DNA of 7,460 nucleotides from Candidatus Woesearchaeota archaeon (GTDB taxonomy: Archaea > Nanobdellota > Nanobdellia > SCGC-AAA011-G17 > JACQNH01): assembly GCA_016203175.1 (NCBI GenBank), contig JACQNH010000050.1:1-7460 (forward strand). The letters are read 5' to 3'. Under the pieces are notes generated by a model that did not search any database, was not told the origin of the DNA, and saw nothing but the letters and a program-made list of their open reading frames with translations. Below, one piece after another: positions 1 through 5,580 of this stretch (its first letter is position 1; each line of letters starts with the position of its first letter). The position numbers were made by a program, and so were the translations under genes.

Positions 1-2
1 AA

Positions 3-137
3 AGTTTGCGTGCGCCAAATACGTTGCGCACGCTTACTAATATTTCAAAGGTGAAAAATGTTACTGAAAAAAGAAACAGGAGGTCGGAATTCCTCTACAG
101 ACTAAAGTCTGCGGGAGTTTCCTTCCGACGAAAATGA
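3..137 (+). CDS. C-terminal end of an ORF entering from the left edge, possibly TnpB-like
   Basis: A frame open from the window edge encodes 44 residues and stops with TGA at 135-137, overlapping the ATG at 134 in an ATGA arrangement. The visible peptide is strongly basic (many K and R) and ends near LYRLKSAGVSFRRK. It has no recognisable domain. The same bases form two GC-rich hairpins, so the frame may be open partly because the DNA is constrained as RNA. In IS200/IS605-type elements the omega RNA commonly overlaps the 3' end of tnpB, which would explain a basic tail coinciding with structured RNA. That identity is inference, because no RuvC or zinc-finger motif lies inside the window. The alternative is chance openness across a non-coding structured region. 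Confidence 0.25.
   Translation, partial: SLRAPNTLRTLTNISKVKNVTEKRNRRSEFLYRLKSAGVSFRRK
8..33 (+). repeat. GC-rich 8-bp perfect hairpin
   Basis: Arms GCGTGCGC (8-15) and GCGCACGC (26-33) are perfectly complementary around a 10-base loop. Fourteen of the sixteen arm bases are G or C in an otherwise very AT-rich window, so the structure is unlikely to be random. It is not followed by a T-run on either strand, which argues against a simple intrinsic terminator. It is best read together with the hairpin at 83-129 as part of one structured RNA or element end. Confidence 0.6.
83..129 (+). ncRNA. Long imperfect hairpin, candidate omega-RNA-like / IS200-IS605 right-end structure
   Basis: Outer stem GTCGGAA (83-89) pairs with TTCCGAC (123-129). 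A middle stem CTC (93-95) pairs with GAG (115-117). The tip stem CAGAC (98-102) pairs with GTCTG (107-111) around a TAAA tetraloop. From memory, the CTACAGACTAAAGTCTGCGG block resembles the final hairpin of IS200/IS605 right ends, where TnpB guide RNAs end and the flanking DNA serves as guide; no alignment was run. If so, the element body lies left of the window and its boundary is near 122-133. Alternatives are a cis-regulatory leader for the small ORF at 134 or an unrelated small structured RNA. The pairing is directly visible; the element identity is inference. Confidence 0.4.
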
Positions 138-337
138 AAACGCTTGAAAGTTGTTTAATTAAATATCCAAATTTAATAGAGACTTTTTGCAAACTGTATA
201 GTGTTGATTTAGTTAATATCGAAACAACAACTGAGAATAATTACCCTGAACCTATATTTTATTTCTCTGATGATTCTGGGGGGTATACAATAAAAGGCCT
301 TGAAGACTCAATAAGAGAGAAAATTTTAGAAAATTAA
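134..337 (+). CDS. Hypothetical protein, 67 aa
   Basis: I do not recognise this protein. It is a small acidic to neutral polypeptide with no membrane segment. It has a helical-looking N-terminus (ESCLIKYPNLIETFCKLY), a central stretch YPEPIFYFSDDSGGYTI, and a charged helical tail ending REKILEN. The ATG at 134 lies immediately after the hairpin at 83-129 and overlaps the stop of the incoming frame. No Shine-Dalgarno sequence precedes it. If a mobile element ends at about 130, the ORF could be the 3' remnant of a longer gene cut by insertion. Otherwise it is a small coupled gene. The 45 bases after its stop carry the likely promoter of the DUF167 gene. Confidence 0.45.
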   Translation: MKTLESCLIKYPNLIETFCKLYSVDLVNIETTTENNYPEPIFYFSDDSGGYTIKGLEDSIREKILEN

Positions 338-341
338 TGAT

Positions 342-358
342 GCATTAAATTTAAAAAG
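342..358 (+). promoter_or_regulatory. Putative TATA-type promoter for the DUF167 gene
   Basis: The stretch around TTAAATTTAAAAA is centred near 350. This would place a start of transcription close to 376, a few bases before the ATG at 383. There is no Shine-Dalgarno sequence before that ATG, consistent with a nearly leaderless archaeal transcript. A second A/T box (TTATAAAAAA, about 364-373) sits too close to the start to be the obvious choice. AT-richness makes both weak evidence. Confidence 0.3.
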
Positions 359-382
359 ATTCATTATAAAAAATTTTTGAAT

Positions 383-598
383 ATGAAACTTAATCTAAAA
401 GTAATTCCTAATGCAAAAGAAGAGAGAATTTTAGAAGAGAATGATAGATTAAGGGTTTATGTTAAAAAACAAGCGTTTAAAGGAGAAGCAAATAAGGCTT
501 TGATTGAATTACTAGCTAGACATTTTAATGTTAAAAAGAAAAATATTAGAATTATTTTAGGAGAAAAATCAAGGGAAAAAGTTGTAGAAATACTTTAA
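383..598 (+). CDS. DUF167 / YggU-family (UPF0235) protein, 71 aa
   Basis: This is a small single-domain protein of the DUF167/YggU family, conserved across bacteria, archaea and eukaryotes with no settled biochemical role. Visible family features are the N-terminal beta strand LNLKVIPNAKEERI and the middle RLRVYVKKQAFKGEANKALIELLA, where most members have V-x-A-P-x-x-G-x-A-N. The C-terminal strand includes IRIILGEKSREKVVEI, matching the family's I-x-x-G-x-x-S-R-x-K signature. The usual A-P before the glycine is replaced by QAF-K, a mild divergence. I chose the ATG at 383 because it places the first strand as in relatives. A TTG six bases upstream (377) would add only two residues. The next gene starts one base after its stop, so the two are probably co-transcribed. 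Confidence 0.85.
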   Translation: MKLNLKVIPNAKEERILEENDRLRVYVKKQAFKGEANKALIELLARHFNVKKKNIRIILGEKSREKVVEIL

Positions 599-599
599 A

Positions 600-938
600 A
601 TGGAATACGATCAATTAATAGACGAAGAAATATTAAGATTTGAAAGAGGAGAAGAGCCGTGTGATGAGATATTAAAAACTTTAGTAGACAAAGTTTCTAT
701 ATTAATGGCAAACAAAGATAATAACCAGGAAAATTATAAAGATATGGCGAGGAGGCGTGTGATTGATTATTTTAAAAATTTTTATCACTTCTCTGAATTT
801 AAAAGGAATATAAGGGGTTTAGCATATAAAATTCATGAAAATAATCCACATCTTGGAGATTTTGGTGCGTGGTTAGTTGCAGAAAATATTGGAGCTAATT
901 TGGTTTATAGACTAAGTATAAATTTTAATGCACCTTAG
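600..938 (+). CDS. Hypothetical protein, 112 aa, co-transcribed with the DUF167 gene
   Basis: I do not recognise this protein. It looks soluble and largely alpha-helical, with an acidic N-terminal half (MEYDQLIDEEILRFERGEE) and a basic centre (DMARRRVIDYFKNFYHFSEFKRNIRG). The C-terminus contains HLGDFGAWLVAENIGANLVYRL, which could be a small packed helical domain. There is no signal peptide or clear membrane helix, and a single cysteine. The ATG follows the DUF167 stop by one base (TAAAATG), which supports translational coupling in a two-gene operon. No Shine-Dalgarno is seen. Its last 14 bases overlap the 3' end of rad50, which runs the other way, so the two transcripts must be antisense at their ends. 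Confidence 0.7.
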   Translation: MEYDQLIDEEILRFERGEEPCDEILKTLVDKVSILMANKDNNQENYKDMARRRVIDYFKNFYHFSEFKRNIRGLAYKIHENNPHLGDFGAWLVAENIGANLVYRLSINFNAP

Positions 939-2985
939 AGATATGCCCTGTTTTTTCTAATCTTATTACATTTTCTACGAAGCTTTCTATCTTACTTTCA
1001 TGAGAGACTATTATTGTTTGTTCTGTATTAAGCTCTTTTAAAACATCCCTTAACTTATCTAATTGCTCTTCAGAGAAGCCATCTGTTGGTTCATCGAGGA
1101 TAATAAGGTTGTTTGTCTTTATAGTTGAATATATTGTGTTTAAGACCTTATTTAAAGCCAGTCTGTAAGCTAAAGCTATAGCTGTTTTTTCTCCGCCCGA
1201 TAAGTTAATGTACTCTATATCATGGCCATTTTGAGATATTAAAGGGGTAAATTGGAGGTCTAATTTAACTGAAATATTTTCTGTGTTAATTAATAAATAA
1301 AAAAATCTTTGGAAAAATGCGTTAAATTCCTGATTTAACTTTAACATAGAGGTTTTTTCTATTAAAGATGTTATATGTGGCAAAGAATTTGAAAAAAAGG
1401 TTATTAATTTTAATATTTCAGAAAGTTTTTGTTTTGATTGTTTTTTAATTTTAATTTCTTCTTCAATCTTTTTAATAAATAGTTGCGTATTGTCCATGCT
1501 ACTTTTTACTCCTTGTTCTTTGATTAACAATTCTTTTTCAATTTTTTTTGAATCATCTAATTTTGATTTTAATTCAATAAATTCATCTTCTATATTTTTA
1601 TATGATTCTAGTTTTTTAATTAGAAATAAATCTTTAGAGTTAAGATCTTTAATTTCATTCTCTAAATCTTTAATTTGGATGTTAATTAAATTTAGTCTTT
1701 CATGTGACTCTTTTAAATTAATAGACTTTAACTTTAATAATTCTAATTCTGATAATTTACTTTGCAATTTTTGTATTTCCATCTCTTTGTTATTTATCTC
1801 TAAAGAAATTTTTGATAAATTTTCAACTAAAATGGCCAATTCAAGTTTGTTTTTTTCTATTATTTTAAATTGCTGGTCAAATATTGAGGTTTTATGAGTG
1901 TGTGATACTTTTTGAAGGCATAAAGGGCAATTATCAATAAGTTTTATATTCCTTATAATTTCTTCAGAAGATTTAAGATTAGATTTGACTTTACCTATAT
2001 TCTCTATAACTTCTGATTTCTTATTAACTAAATTATTTAATAAACTCTTTTCATTTACTATAATCTTCTTTAAATATTCTTCATTTATTTTTTCTAAAGA
2101 GCTTAAATCTCTTTCTAGTTCTTTTATTTTAAGTTTTAAGGAGTTTGAGTCATTTAGTAATCTTTTAATCATTAACTCTTTATTTAGTATATTTGTCTTA
2201 AGAACTTCAATAGAATTCTTAGTTTCATTAATAATTTTTAATTTACCCTCTACTAGTTTTATAGAATTTTCTAACATTTTAATTTCTGAAAATATTGATT
2301 TTAATTCATTTTCTAATGGGTCTAGTTCTTTTTTAAACGATTTATTTCTTTCAATTAACTCGTCTAGCTCTAATTCTTTTCTATCCAGGTCTTGTATGAA
2401 ACCTTTTAACTCCTCCTTTCTTTCTTTTAAAATTCTTGAGAATGTTAAAGCATTTTCAATTATTTTACTATATTTATCTATACCAAAAACTTTTCTTAAA
2501 GTCTCTAATCTTAATTCTTTATCGCCTAATAAGATAGATTTCATTTCTTCTTGAGGGGTAAAGACTGTATAATAGAAGATTATATCTTTAGATTTCGTTA
2601 AATAAGTTTTAGGATAATTTAGAAGTTCTAGTATCGTTTGTTTCAGTTCAATGGGAGATTTTAATTCTTCTTTCTTGTTAATTGTTATTTTTCCTGGTAA
2701 TTGGGATATTGATGAACCTTTTTTTAATTTTCTTTCGATTATTATATCATTGTTATCTATTGTAAAATTTAGTTTAACTAATCCTTCATTTTCTCCATTT
2801 CTCAAAAGAGCTGAGCCTGATAAAAAACCTTTGCTCATTCCAAATAAAGCAAAACAGATTGCTAACAGAATAGTTGACTTTCCAGAACCTATATCGCCTG
2901 AAAGCAAAGTTGTACCTTTATTGAAGTTTATTTCCTGATCTAAAAAACTTCTTATGTTTTTTAATTTTATTGAATTAATTCTCAT
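925..2985 (-). CDS. rad50: DNA double-strand break repair ATPase Rad50, 686 aa
   Basis: Rad50 is the ATPase and tethering subunit of the Mre11-Rad50 complex, which binds and helps resect broken DNA ends. The N-terminal half-ATPase carries Walker A GDIGSGKS (30-37, K36) and a Q-loop at FTPQEEM (Q145). A long lysine/glutamate/leucine-rich coiled coil spans roughly 180-350 and 358-545. At its tip is the zinc hook C353-P-L-C356. The C-terminal half has the ABC signature LSGGEK (595-600), Walker B LIILDEPTDGF (627-637, D631/E632) and the switch histidine in IIVSHES (H662). The D-loop region reads DGFSEEQ rather than the more usual LDEER-like form. At 686 residues it is clearly shorter than Pyrococcus furiosus Rad50 (882), mostly through shorter coiled-coil arms. 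The ATG overlaps the mre11 stop by 11 bases, indicating a coupled operon. Confidence 0.95.
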   Translation of the reverse strand: MRINSIKLKNIRSFLDQEINFNKGTTLLSGDIGSGKSTILLAICFALFGMSKGFLSGSALLRNGENEGLVKLNFTIDNNDIIIERKLKKGSSISQLPGKITINKKEELKSPIELKQTILELLNYPKTYLTKSKDIIFYYTVFTPQEEMKSILLGDKELRLETLRKVFGIDKYSKIIENALTFSRILKERKEELKGFIQDLDRKELELDELIERNKSFKKELDPLENELKSIFSEIKMLENSIKLVEGKLKIINETKNSIEVLKTNILNKELMIKRLLNDSNSLKLKIKELERDLSSLEKINEEYLKKIIVNEKSLLNNLVNKKSEVIENIGKVKSNLKSSEEIIRNIKLIDNCPLCLQKVSHTHKTSIFDQQFKIIEKNKLELAILVENLSKISLEINNKEMEIQKLQSKLSELELLKLKSINLKESHERLNLINIQIKDLENEIKDLNSKDLFLIKKLESYKNIEDEFIELKSKLDDSKKIEKELLIKEQGVKSSMDNTQLFIKKIEEEIKIKKQSKQKLSEILKLITFFSNSLPHITSLIEKTSMLKLNQEFNAFFQRFFYLLINTENISVKLDLQFTPLISQNGHDIEYINLSGGEKTAIALAYRLALNKVLNTIYSTIKTNNLIILDEPTDGFSEEQLDKLRDVLKELNTEQTIIVSHESKIESFVENVIRLEKTGHISKVH

Positions 2986-4162
2986 TTTTAAATAAGACCC
3001 CTAATTTTAATTCATTTTTAATGTCTTTAACTAGCCTGTCTTCAAAATCAGAAACTGTTTCTCCATCTTCTTTTTCTTTATTCATGATGTTTAATAGAGA
3101 AATAATATCCTCTTGAGTAAAGTTAATTTCTTTTATTGAAGCTAAATTATCTTCTACTATTTTTTGTTCTATATTTTCCACATTAGCTTCTATTTTTATA
3201 TCCTCATATTCCTTAGAGAATAATTTTGATGTATTTTTAATAGTAATATAAGCTTCTTCTAGGTTATTTAAATTAAAATTTATATCTGATGGATTACCTT
3301 CTTTTAAAGTGCCATCTATCCTTATTAAAACAATTTTATCTTTAACATTTTTTATTTCTTTTAATTCATTTTCTATTTCATGAGGGGGTTTATTGTTTGC
3401 ATTAAGCTTAATTTTAATCACATCTTTAAGCTTTATTTCTTTTCGTTGTATGTTTAAAGTTTTGTCTACAATGTAGAAGCCCCCATGTTCTAATTCTTCT
3501 AATTCTTGAAAGTTGTTTGGGAATAAAGGACCAGGGTAAGCTATAATAGAATTTTTAGCTATTTCTTTTGTAAATATATAATGAACATGGCCTGCTGCAT
3601 AATAATTAAAGTTTTTAGGTATTACATCGAATGGTAAGGCTATAAAAGGCAAGCTTATAGGCATAAATTCTTTAATACCTGAGTGCAAAATAAAAATTTT
3701 AAAGCCCTGTTCCCTTTCTAATTCTTCTTTATTTATGGTTTGATATTTAAAAAATTCTAAAGAGGATCTTAAACCTAACATACCAGTTATCTTTGCATTT
3801 GTTTTTTTATCTATGGTAAATTTAAGATCATTTTCTTCTTGATTGTAGACATTTGTGATTAATCCTGCTTTTTCCAAAACACTTAAGATAGTTTTCCCTG
3901 AAGGAGAGAAGTCATGAGAGCCTGGAACTATGTAAACCGGAATATTATGGTTGTGGAGCTTCTTTAGTTCTTCTGTGGTTTGTTTTATCAGTTCTATTTG
4001 AGGAATAGCTGTATTAAATAAATCACCCGCAATTAAAACAAAATCTACATTTTCTTCTAAACAAATAGAAATAGCTTTCTGAAATGATTTAATAGTTAAT
4101 TCCTTTAGTTTCTCTTCTGTCCAACCACCAATATGACAGTCTGCTAAATGTGCAAATTTCAT
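2975..4162 (-). CDS. mre11: DNA double-strand break repair nuclease Mre11, 395 aa
   Basis: Mre11 is the Mn-dependent nuclease partner of Rad50 and works on DNA ends in the cytoplasm/nucleoid. The phosphoesterase core shows motif I ADCHIG (D8, H10), motif II AGDLFN (D47), motif III PGSHD (81-84, H83), motif IV ILHSG (H160) and motif V GHVH (H192, H194). The asparagine of the usual GNHD motif III is serine here (S82). The capping domain follows at about 235-325. A C-terminal helical region (about 345-390, with FTQEDIISLLNIM and DFEDRLVKDIKNELK) is the expected Rad50-binding part. The length is normal for archaeal Mre11. The ATG at 4162 puts motif I at residues 7-12 as expected. It is the first gene of the mre11-rad50 operon, with its own TATA box 24 bases upstream and no Shine-Dalgarno site. 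Confidence 0.95.
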   Translation of the reverse strand: MKFAHLADCHIGGWTEEKLKELTIKSFQKAISICLEENVDFVLIAGDLFNTAIPQIELIKQTTEELKKLHNHNIPVYIVPGSHDFSPSGKTILSVLEKAGLITNVYNQEENDLKFTIDKKTNAKITGMLGLRSSLEFFKYQTINKEELEREQGFKIFILHSGIKEFMPISLPFIALPFDVIPKNFNYYAAGHVHYIFTKEIAKNSIIAYPGPLFPNNFQELEELEHGGFYIVDKTLNIQRKEIKLKDVIKIKLNANNKPPHEIENELKEIKNVKDKIVLIRIDGTLKEGNPSDINFNLNNLEEAYITIKNTSKLFSKEYEDIKIEANVENIEQKIVEDNLASIKEINFTQEDIISLLNIMNKEKEDGETVSDFEDRLVKDIKNELKLGVLFKNEN

Positions 4163-4180
4163 AAAAGGATAGAATCAATA

Positions 4181-4190
4181 ATTTTTATAA
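4181..4190 (-). promoter_or_regulatory. TATA box of the mre11-rad50 operon
   Basis: On the minus strand the sequence reads TTATAAAAAT, centred about 24 bases before the mre11 ATG. Archaeal TATA boxes lie about 25 bases before the transcription start, so the mRNA should begin at or next to the ATG (leaderless). This agrees with the absence of a Shine-Dalgarno sequence in the intervening bases. Confidence 0.6.
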
Positions 4191-4207
4191 GTATGACTAT
4201 AGTTCAT

Positions 4208-4253
4208 TATGTATAAAAGAAAATATAAAAGAAGAAATCGATTAAGATTTCTT
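4208..4253 (-). terminator. Hairpin plus T-rich terminator after the first cysteine-rich gene
   Basis: Three bases after the stop codon an 8-bp perfect stem, AAGAAATC/GATTTCTT (4232-4239 with 4246-4253), closes a 6-base loop. On the minus strand it is followed by TTCTTTTATATTTTCTTTTAT. The arrangement looks like an intrinsic terminator and would insulate mre11-rad50 from the upstream gene cluster. Confidence 0.6.
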
Positions 4254-4255
4254 AA

Positions 4256-4687
4256 TTACTGTGGTTGAGGTCTAGTATTGTACTCTGAATATTGACAAAC
4301 TACACTTGTACCTCTTTGCATTGCTCTATTACCTTCAGGACATTTTTTAGGTAACCAAGTACCATCTGAGCATATTTTGTATTCTCCCCTTATTGTATCA
4401 GTTACTCTTTCAAATCCTTCTTGACCAGTTGTACAGCTATTAATTAATTCTTCACTTAAGCCTTGCAGTTCTTCCTCAGTTTCCCCACCAAAACCTGGAG
4501 TTATAGAAGAATCAGATGTACTAGCGTCTAAAGCTGAGTGTCTTTCTGGACCCATTACACTTCTCTCTACAGCAGAACTAGTTCCTTTAACTGCTGTTTG
4601 ATAACCTGTATAATTACCTATGCTTGTAAATAAAAATCCTGCAAAAACAACAATTATTGCTATTGTATAAAGATATTTTTCTTCCAC
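4256..4687 (-). CDS. Membrane-anchored four-cysteine protein, paralog 1, 143 aa
   Basis: I do not recognise a named family. Residues 1-5 (MEEKY) are followed by one hydrophobic helix at about 6-22 (LYTIAIIVVFAGFLFTS), then a short IGNYTGY stretch. A Ser/Thr/Glu-rich linker of about 55 residues leads to a C-terminal module with cysteines at 85, 106, 116 and 131 (spacings 20, 9, 14). The module contains EYKIC, DGTWLPKKC and PEG, shared with the two neighbouring paralogs. The predicted topology is N-in, C-out, so the four cysteines could form two disulfides outside the cell; this is inference. NYT after the helix is a possible N-glycosylation sequon. The start is GTG at 4687, preceded at 6 bases by GGGTGA. 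It has the longest linker of the three paralogs. Confidence 0.85.
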   Translation of the reverse strand: MEEKYLYTIAIIVVFAGFLFTSIGNYTGYQTAVKGTSSAVERSVMGPERHSALDASTSDSSITPGFGGETEEELQGLSEELINSCTTGQEGFERVTDTIRGEYKICSDGTWLPKKCPEGNRAMQRGTSVVCQYSEYNTRPQPQ

Positions 4688-4693
4688 TTTATT

Positions 4694-4699
4694 TCACCC
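4694..4699 (-). promoter_or_regulatory. Shine-Dalgarno site that fixes a GTG start (paralog 1)
   Basis: GGGTGA on the minus strand sits 6 bases before the GTG at 4687. The identical position and sequence context in paralog 2 supports the GTG start over any downstream codon. Confidence 0.7.
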
Positions 4700-4748
4700 C
4701 GTTTTTATTCTTTGATAATAACTTACAATGATAAAAATTATATTACTA

Positions 4749-4760
4749 TATAAATATTTC
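4749..4760 (-). promoter_or_regulatory. BRE/TATA promoter of paralog 1
   Basis: On the minus strand GAAATATTTATA lies about 62 bases before the GTG. It resembles the GAAATCTTTATA core found before paralogs 2 and 3. The purine-rich GAAA just upstream of the T/A box fits a TFB-recognition element. A start about 25 bases downstream would give a leader of roughly 40 bases containing the Shine-Dalgarno site, longer than in the other two. Confidence 0.5.
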
Positions 4761-4785
4761 GTTTTAGTATATACCACTTTAAAGT

Positions 4786-4833
4786 AAAAATTATAAAGTA
4801 AAAATAAAAGAAGATTATCTTACTAATCTTCTT
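4786..4833 (-). terminator. Hairpin plus T-rich terminator overlapping the stop of paralog 2
   Basis: A perfect 10-bp stem, AAGAAGATTA/TAATCTTCTT (4808-4817 with 4824-4833) around a 6-base loop, overlaps the last codons and the stop codon. It is followed on the minus strand by TTTTATTTTTACTTTATAAT and a further T-run. This resembles an intrinsic terminator separating paralog 2 from paralog 1. Confidence 0.6.
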
Positions 4834-5186
4834 GTAGGCTCTTTACACTCTACATAATCTCCCTTTTGAATTGCTTCTTCACCAGGAGAACAATATCTAG
4901 TTTCTTCAAATCCTCTTACACAAACCCTATATTCACTTTTATCTTGTGAGGGAACTGTCCATTGTTTACCAGTTACGCAGGCATAACCTATTGAAGAACT
5001 TGATACTTCTGGATTACTTTGATAGTAAGGATTGACGCTTTCTTCTGGTTCAAGAACGCTCTTTGTAGTATCTGCAAATTGAACCTCAGATTGAGCATAA
5101 TAACCTGTATAACTCCCTACGCTTGTAAATAGAAATCCTGCAAAAACAACAATTATTGCTATTGTATAAAGATATTTTTCTTCCAC
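4815..5186 (-). CDS. Membrane-anchored four-cysteine protein, paralog 2, 123 aa
   Basis: This is the middle member of the tandem family. Residues 1-22 are identical to paralog 1, including the single hydrophobic helix at about 6-22, followed by VGSYTGYY. After an acidic and Ser-rich linker, the C-terminal module has cysteines at 70, 89, 99 and 114 (spacings 18, 9, 14), with EYRVC, RYC and SPGEEA at the positions shared with its paralogs. Unlike paralogs 1 and 3 it lacks the tryptophan between the second and third cysteines (RGFEETRY there). The tail is basic (PTRRLVR). The function is unknown; an envelope or surface protein with disulfide-stabilised outer domain is inference. GTG at 5186 is the start, fixed by AGGTGA 6 bases upstream. 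Confidence 0.85.
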   Translation of the reverse strand: MEEKYLYTIAIIVVFAGFLFTSVGSYTGYYAQSEVQFADTTKSVLEPEESVNPYYQSNPEVSSSSIGYACVTGKQWTVPSQDKSEYRVCVRGFEETRYCSPGEEAIQKGDYVECKEPTRRLVR

Positions 5187-5192
5187 TTTATT

Positions 5193-5199
5193 TCACCTC
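5193..5199 (-). promoter_or_regulatory. Shine-Dalgarno site that fixes a GTG start (paralog 2)
   Basis: GAGGTGA on the minus strand ends 6 bases before GTG at 5186. It is a strong anti-16S match and is unusual in this window, where the ATG-initiated genes have none. Confidence 0.75.
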
Positions 5200-5235
5200 T
5201 TAAATTTTAATACAAATTAGTTTAAACTTAAAGAA

Positions 5236-5251
5236 TATAAAGATTTCTATT
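5236..5251 (-). promoter_or_regulatory. BRE/TATA promoter of paralog 2
   Basis: The minus strand reads AATAGAAATCTTTATA, identical over 16 bases to the promoter of paralog 3. Its near edge is 50 bases before the GTG. The AGAAAT part fits a TFB-recognition element and CTTTATA the TATA box, predicting a leader of about 25 bases that includes the Shine-Dalgarno site. Confidence 0.6.
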
Positions 5252-5257
5252 TCATTT

Positions 5258-5283
5258 AAAAAAGAAAAATAAAAAAGAAAGAG
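5258..5283 (-). terminator. T-rich terminator after paralog 3
   Basis: Directly after the stop codon the minus strand has runs such as CTTTCTTTTTTATTTTTC followed by TTTTTTAAA. Archaeal RNA polymerase can stop on such T-runs without a hairpin, and no convincing stem is seen here. It lies just upstream of the paralog 2 promoter, so each paralog appears to be a separate transcription unit. Confidence 0.5.
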
Positions 5284-5284
5284 C

Positions 5285-5575
5285 TTAATCCCCATAACTT
5301 GATCTTGGGTTAGTGCTTTGAAGCCCGCAGTAGATTTCTCCTCTTACTGTTTGTGCACTTTCTCCAGGACTACAATTACGTGGCACCCATGCATTATTCT
5401 CACATACTTTATAGGTTCCATATCCAAGATTTGTACTAAACTCTTCTACTAATACTGTTTCGCCATTGTTTCGACAATAATCACCAATATAAGCCCCACT
5501 TATATTATTCCCTGAAAATAAAAAAGACAAGGCTACTACAAACAAAAATAATGACAGTAGATATTTTTCTTCCAC
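5285..5575 (-). CDS. Membrane-anchored four-cysteine protein, paralog 3, 96 aa
   Basis: This is the shortest and most diverged member. It begins MEEKYLLSLFLFVVALSFLF, with one hydrophobic helix at about 6-21, then SGNNISGAYIG. Almost no linker separates the helix from the cysteine module. Cysteines lie at 34, 58, 68 and 83 (spacings 23, 9, 14), with TYKVC, NAWVPRNC and SPGES matching the paralogs. NIS after the helix is a possible glycosylation sequon. A GTG three codons upstream (5584) is in frame, but it lies inside the Shine-Dalgarno sequence. The GTG at 5575 gives the MEEKY N-terminus of the other paralogs with a proper 5-base spacing, so I take 5575. It follows gltX on the same strand but has its own promoter. 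Confidence 0.85.
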   Translation of the reverse strand: MEEKYLLSLFLFVVALSFLFSGNNISGAYIGDYCRNNGETVLVEEFSTNLGYGTYKVCENNAWVPRNCSPGESAQTVRGEIYCGLQSTNPRSSYGD

Positions 5576-5580
5576 TTTTT

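Noticed and set aside
1..133. tRNA, H/ACA guide RNA or riboswitch in the structured left segment
   Set aside because: There is no cloverleaf or T-loop consensus, no ACA box at a consistent distance with a kink-turn, and no recognised ligand-binding consensus. The TnpB-end reading fits better but remains unproven.
377..382. TTG as the start of the DUF167 protein
   Set aside because: It would add only two residues (MN) upstream of an ATG that already gives a family-like N-terminus, with no ribosome-binding site favouring it.
1400..2450. AT-rich repeated words suggesting a repeat array or CRISPR
   Set aside because: The similar words (rich in TTTAATTC, TTCTAA and the like) come from Lys/Glu/Leu heptads of the Rad50 coiled coil. 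There are no regularly spaced identical repeats.
1490..2938. Three plus-strand open frames (1490-1897, 1985-2554, 2651-2938) inside rad50
   Set aside because: They are antisense to the Rad50 coiled-coil and ATPase coding sequence. Their translations are Ser/Phe/Leu-rich low-complexity sequences typical of the reverse of Lys/Glu-rich coding DNA, with no start signals.
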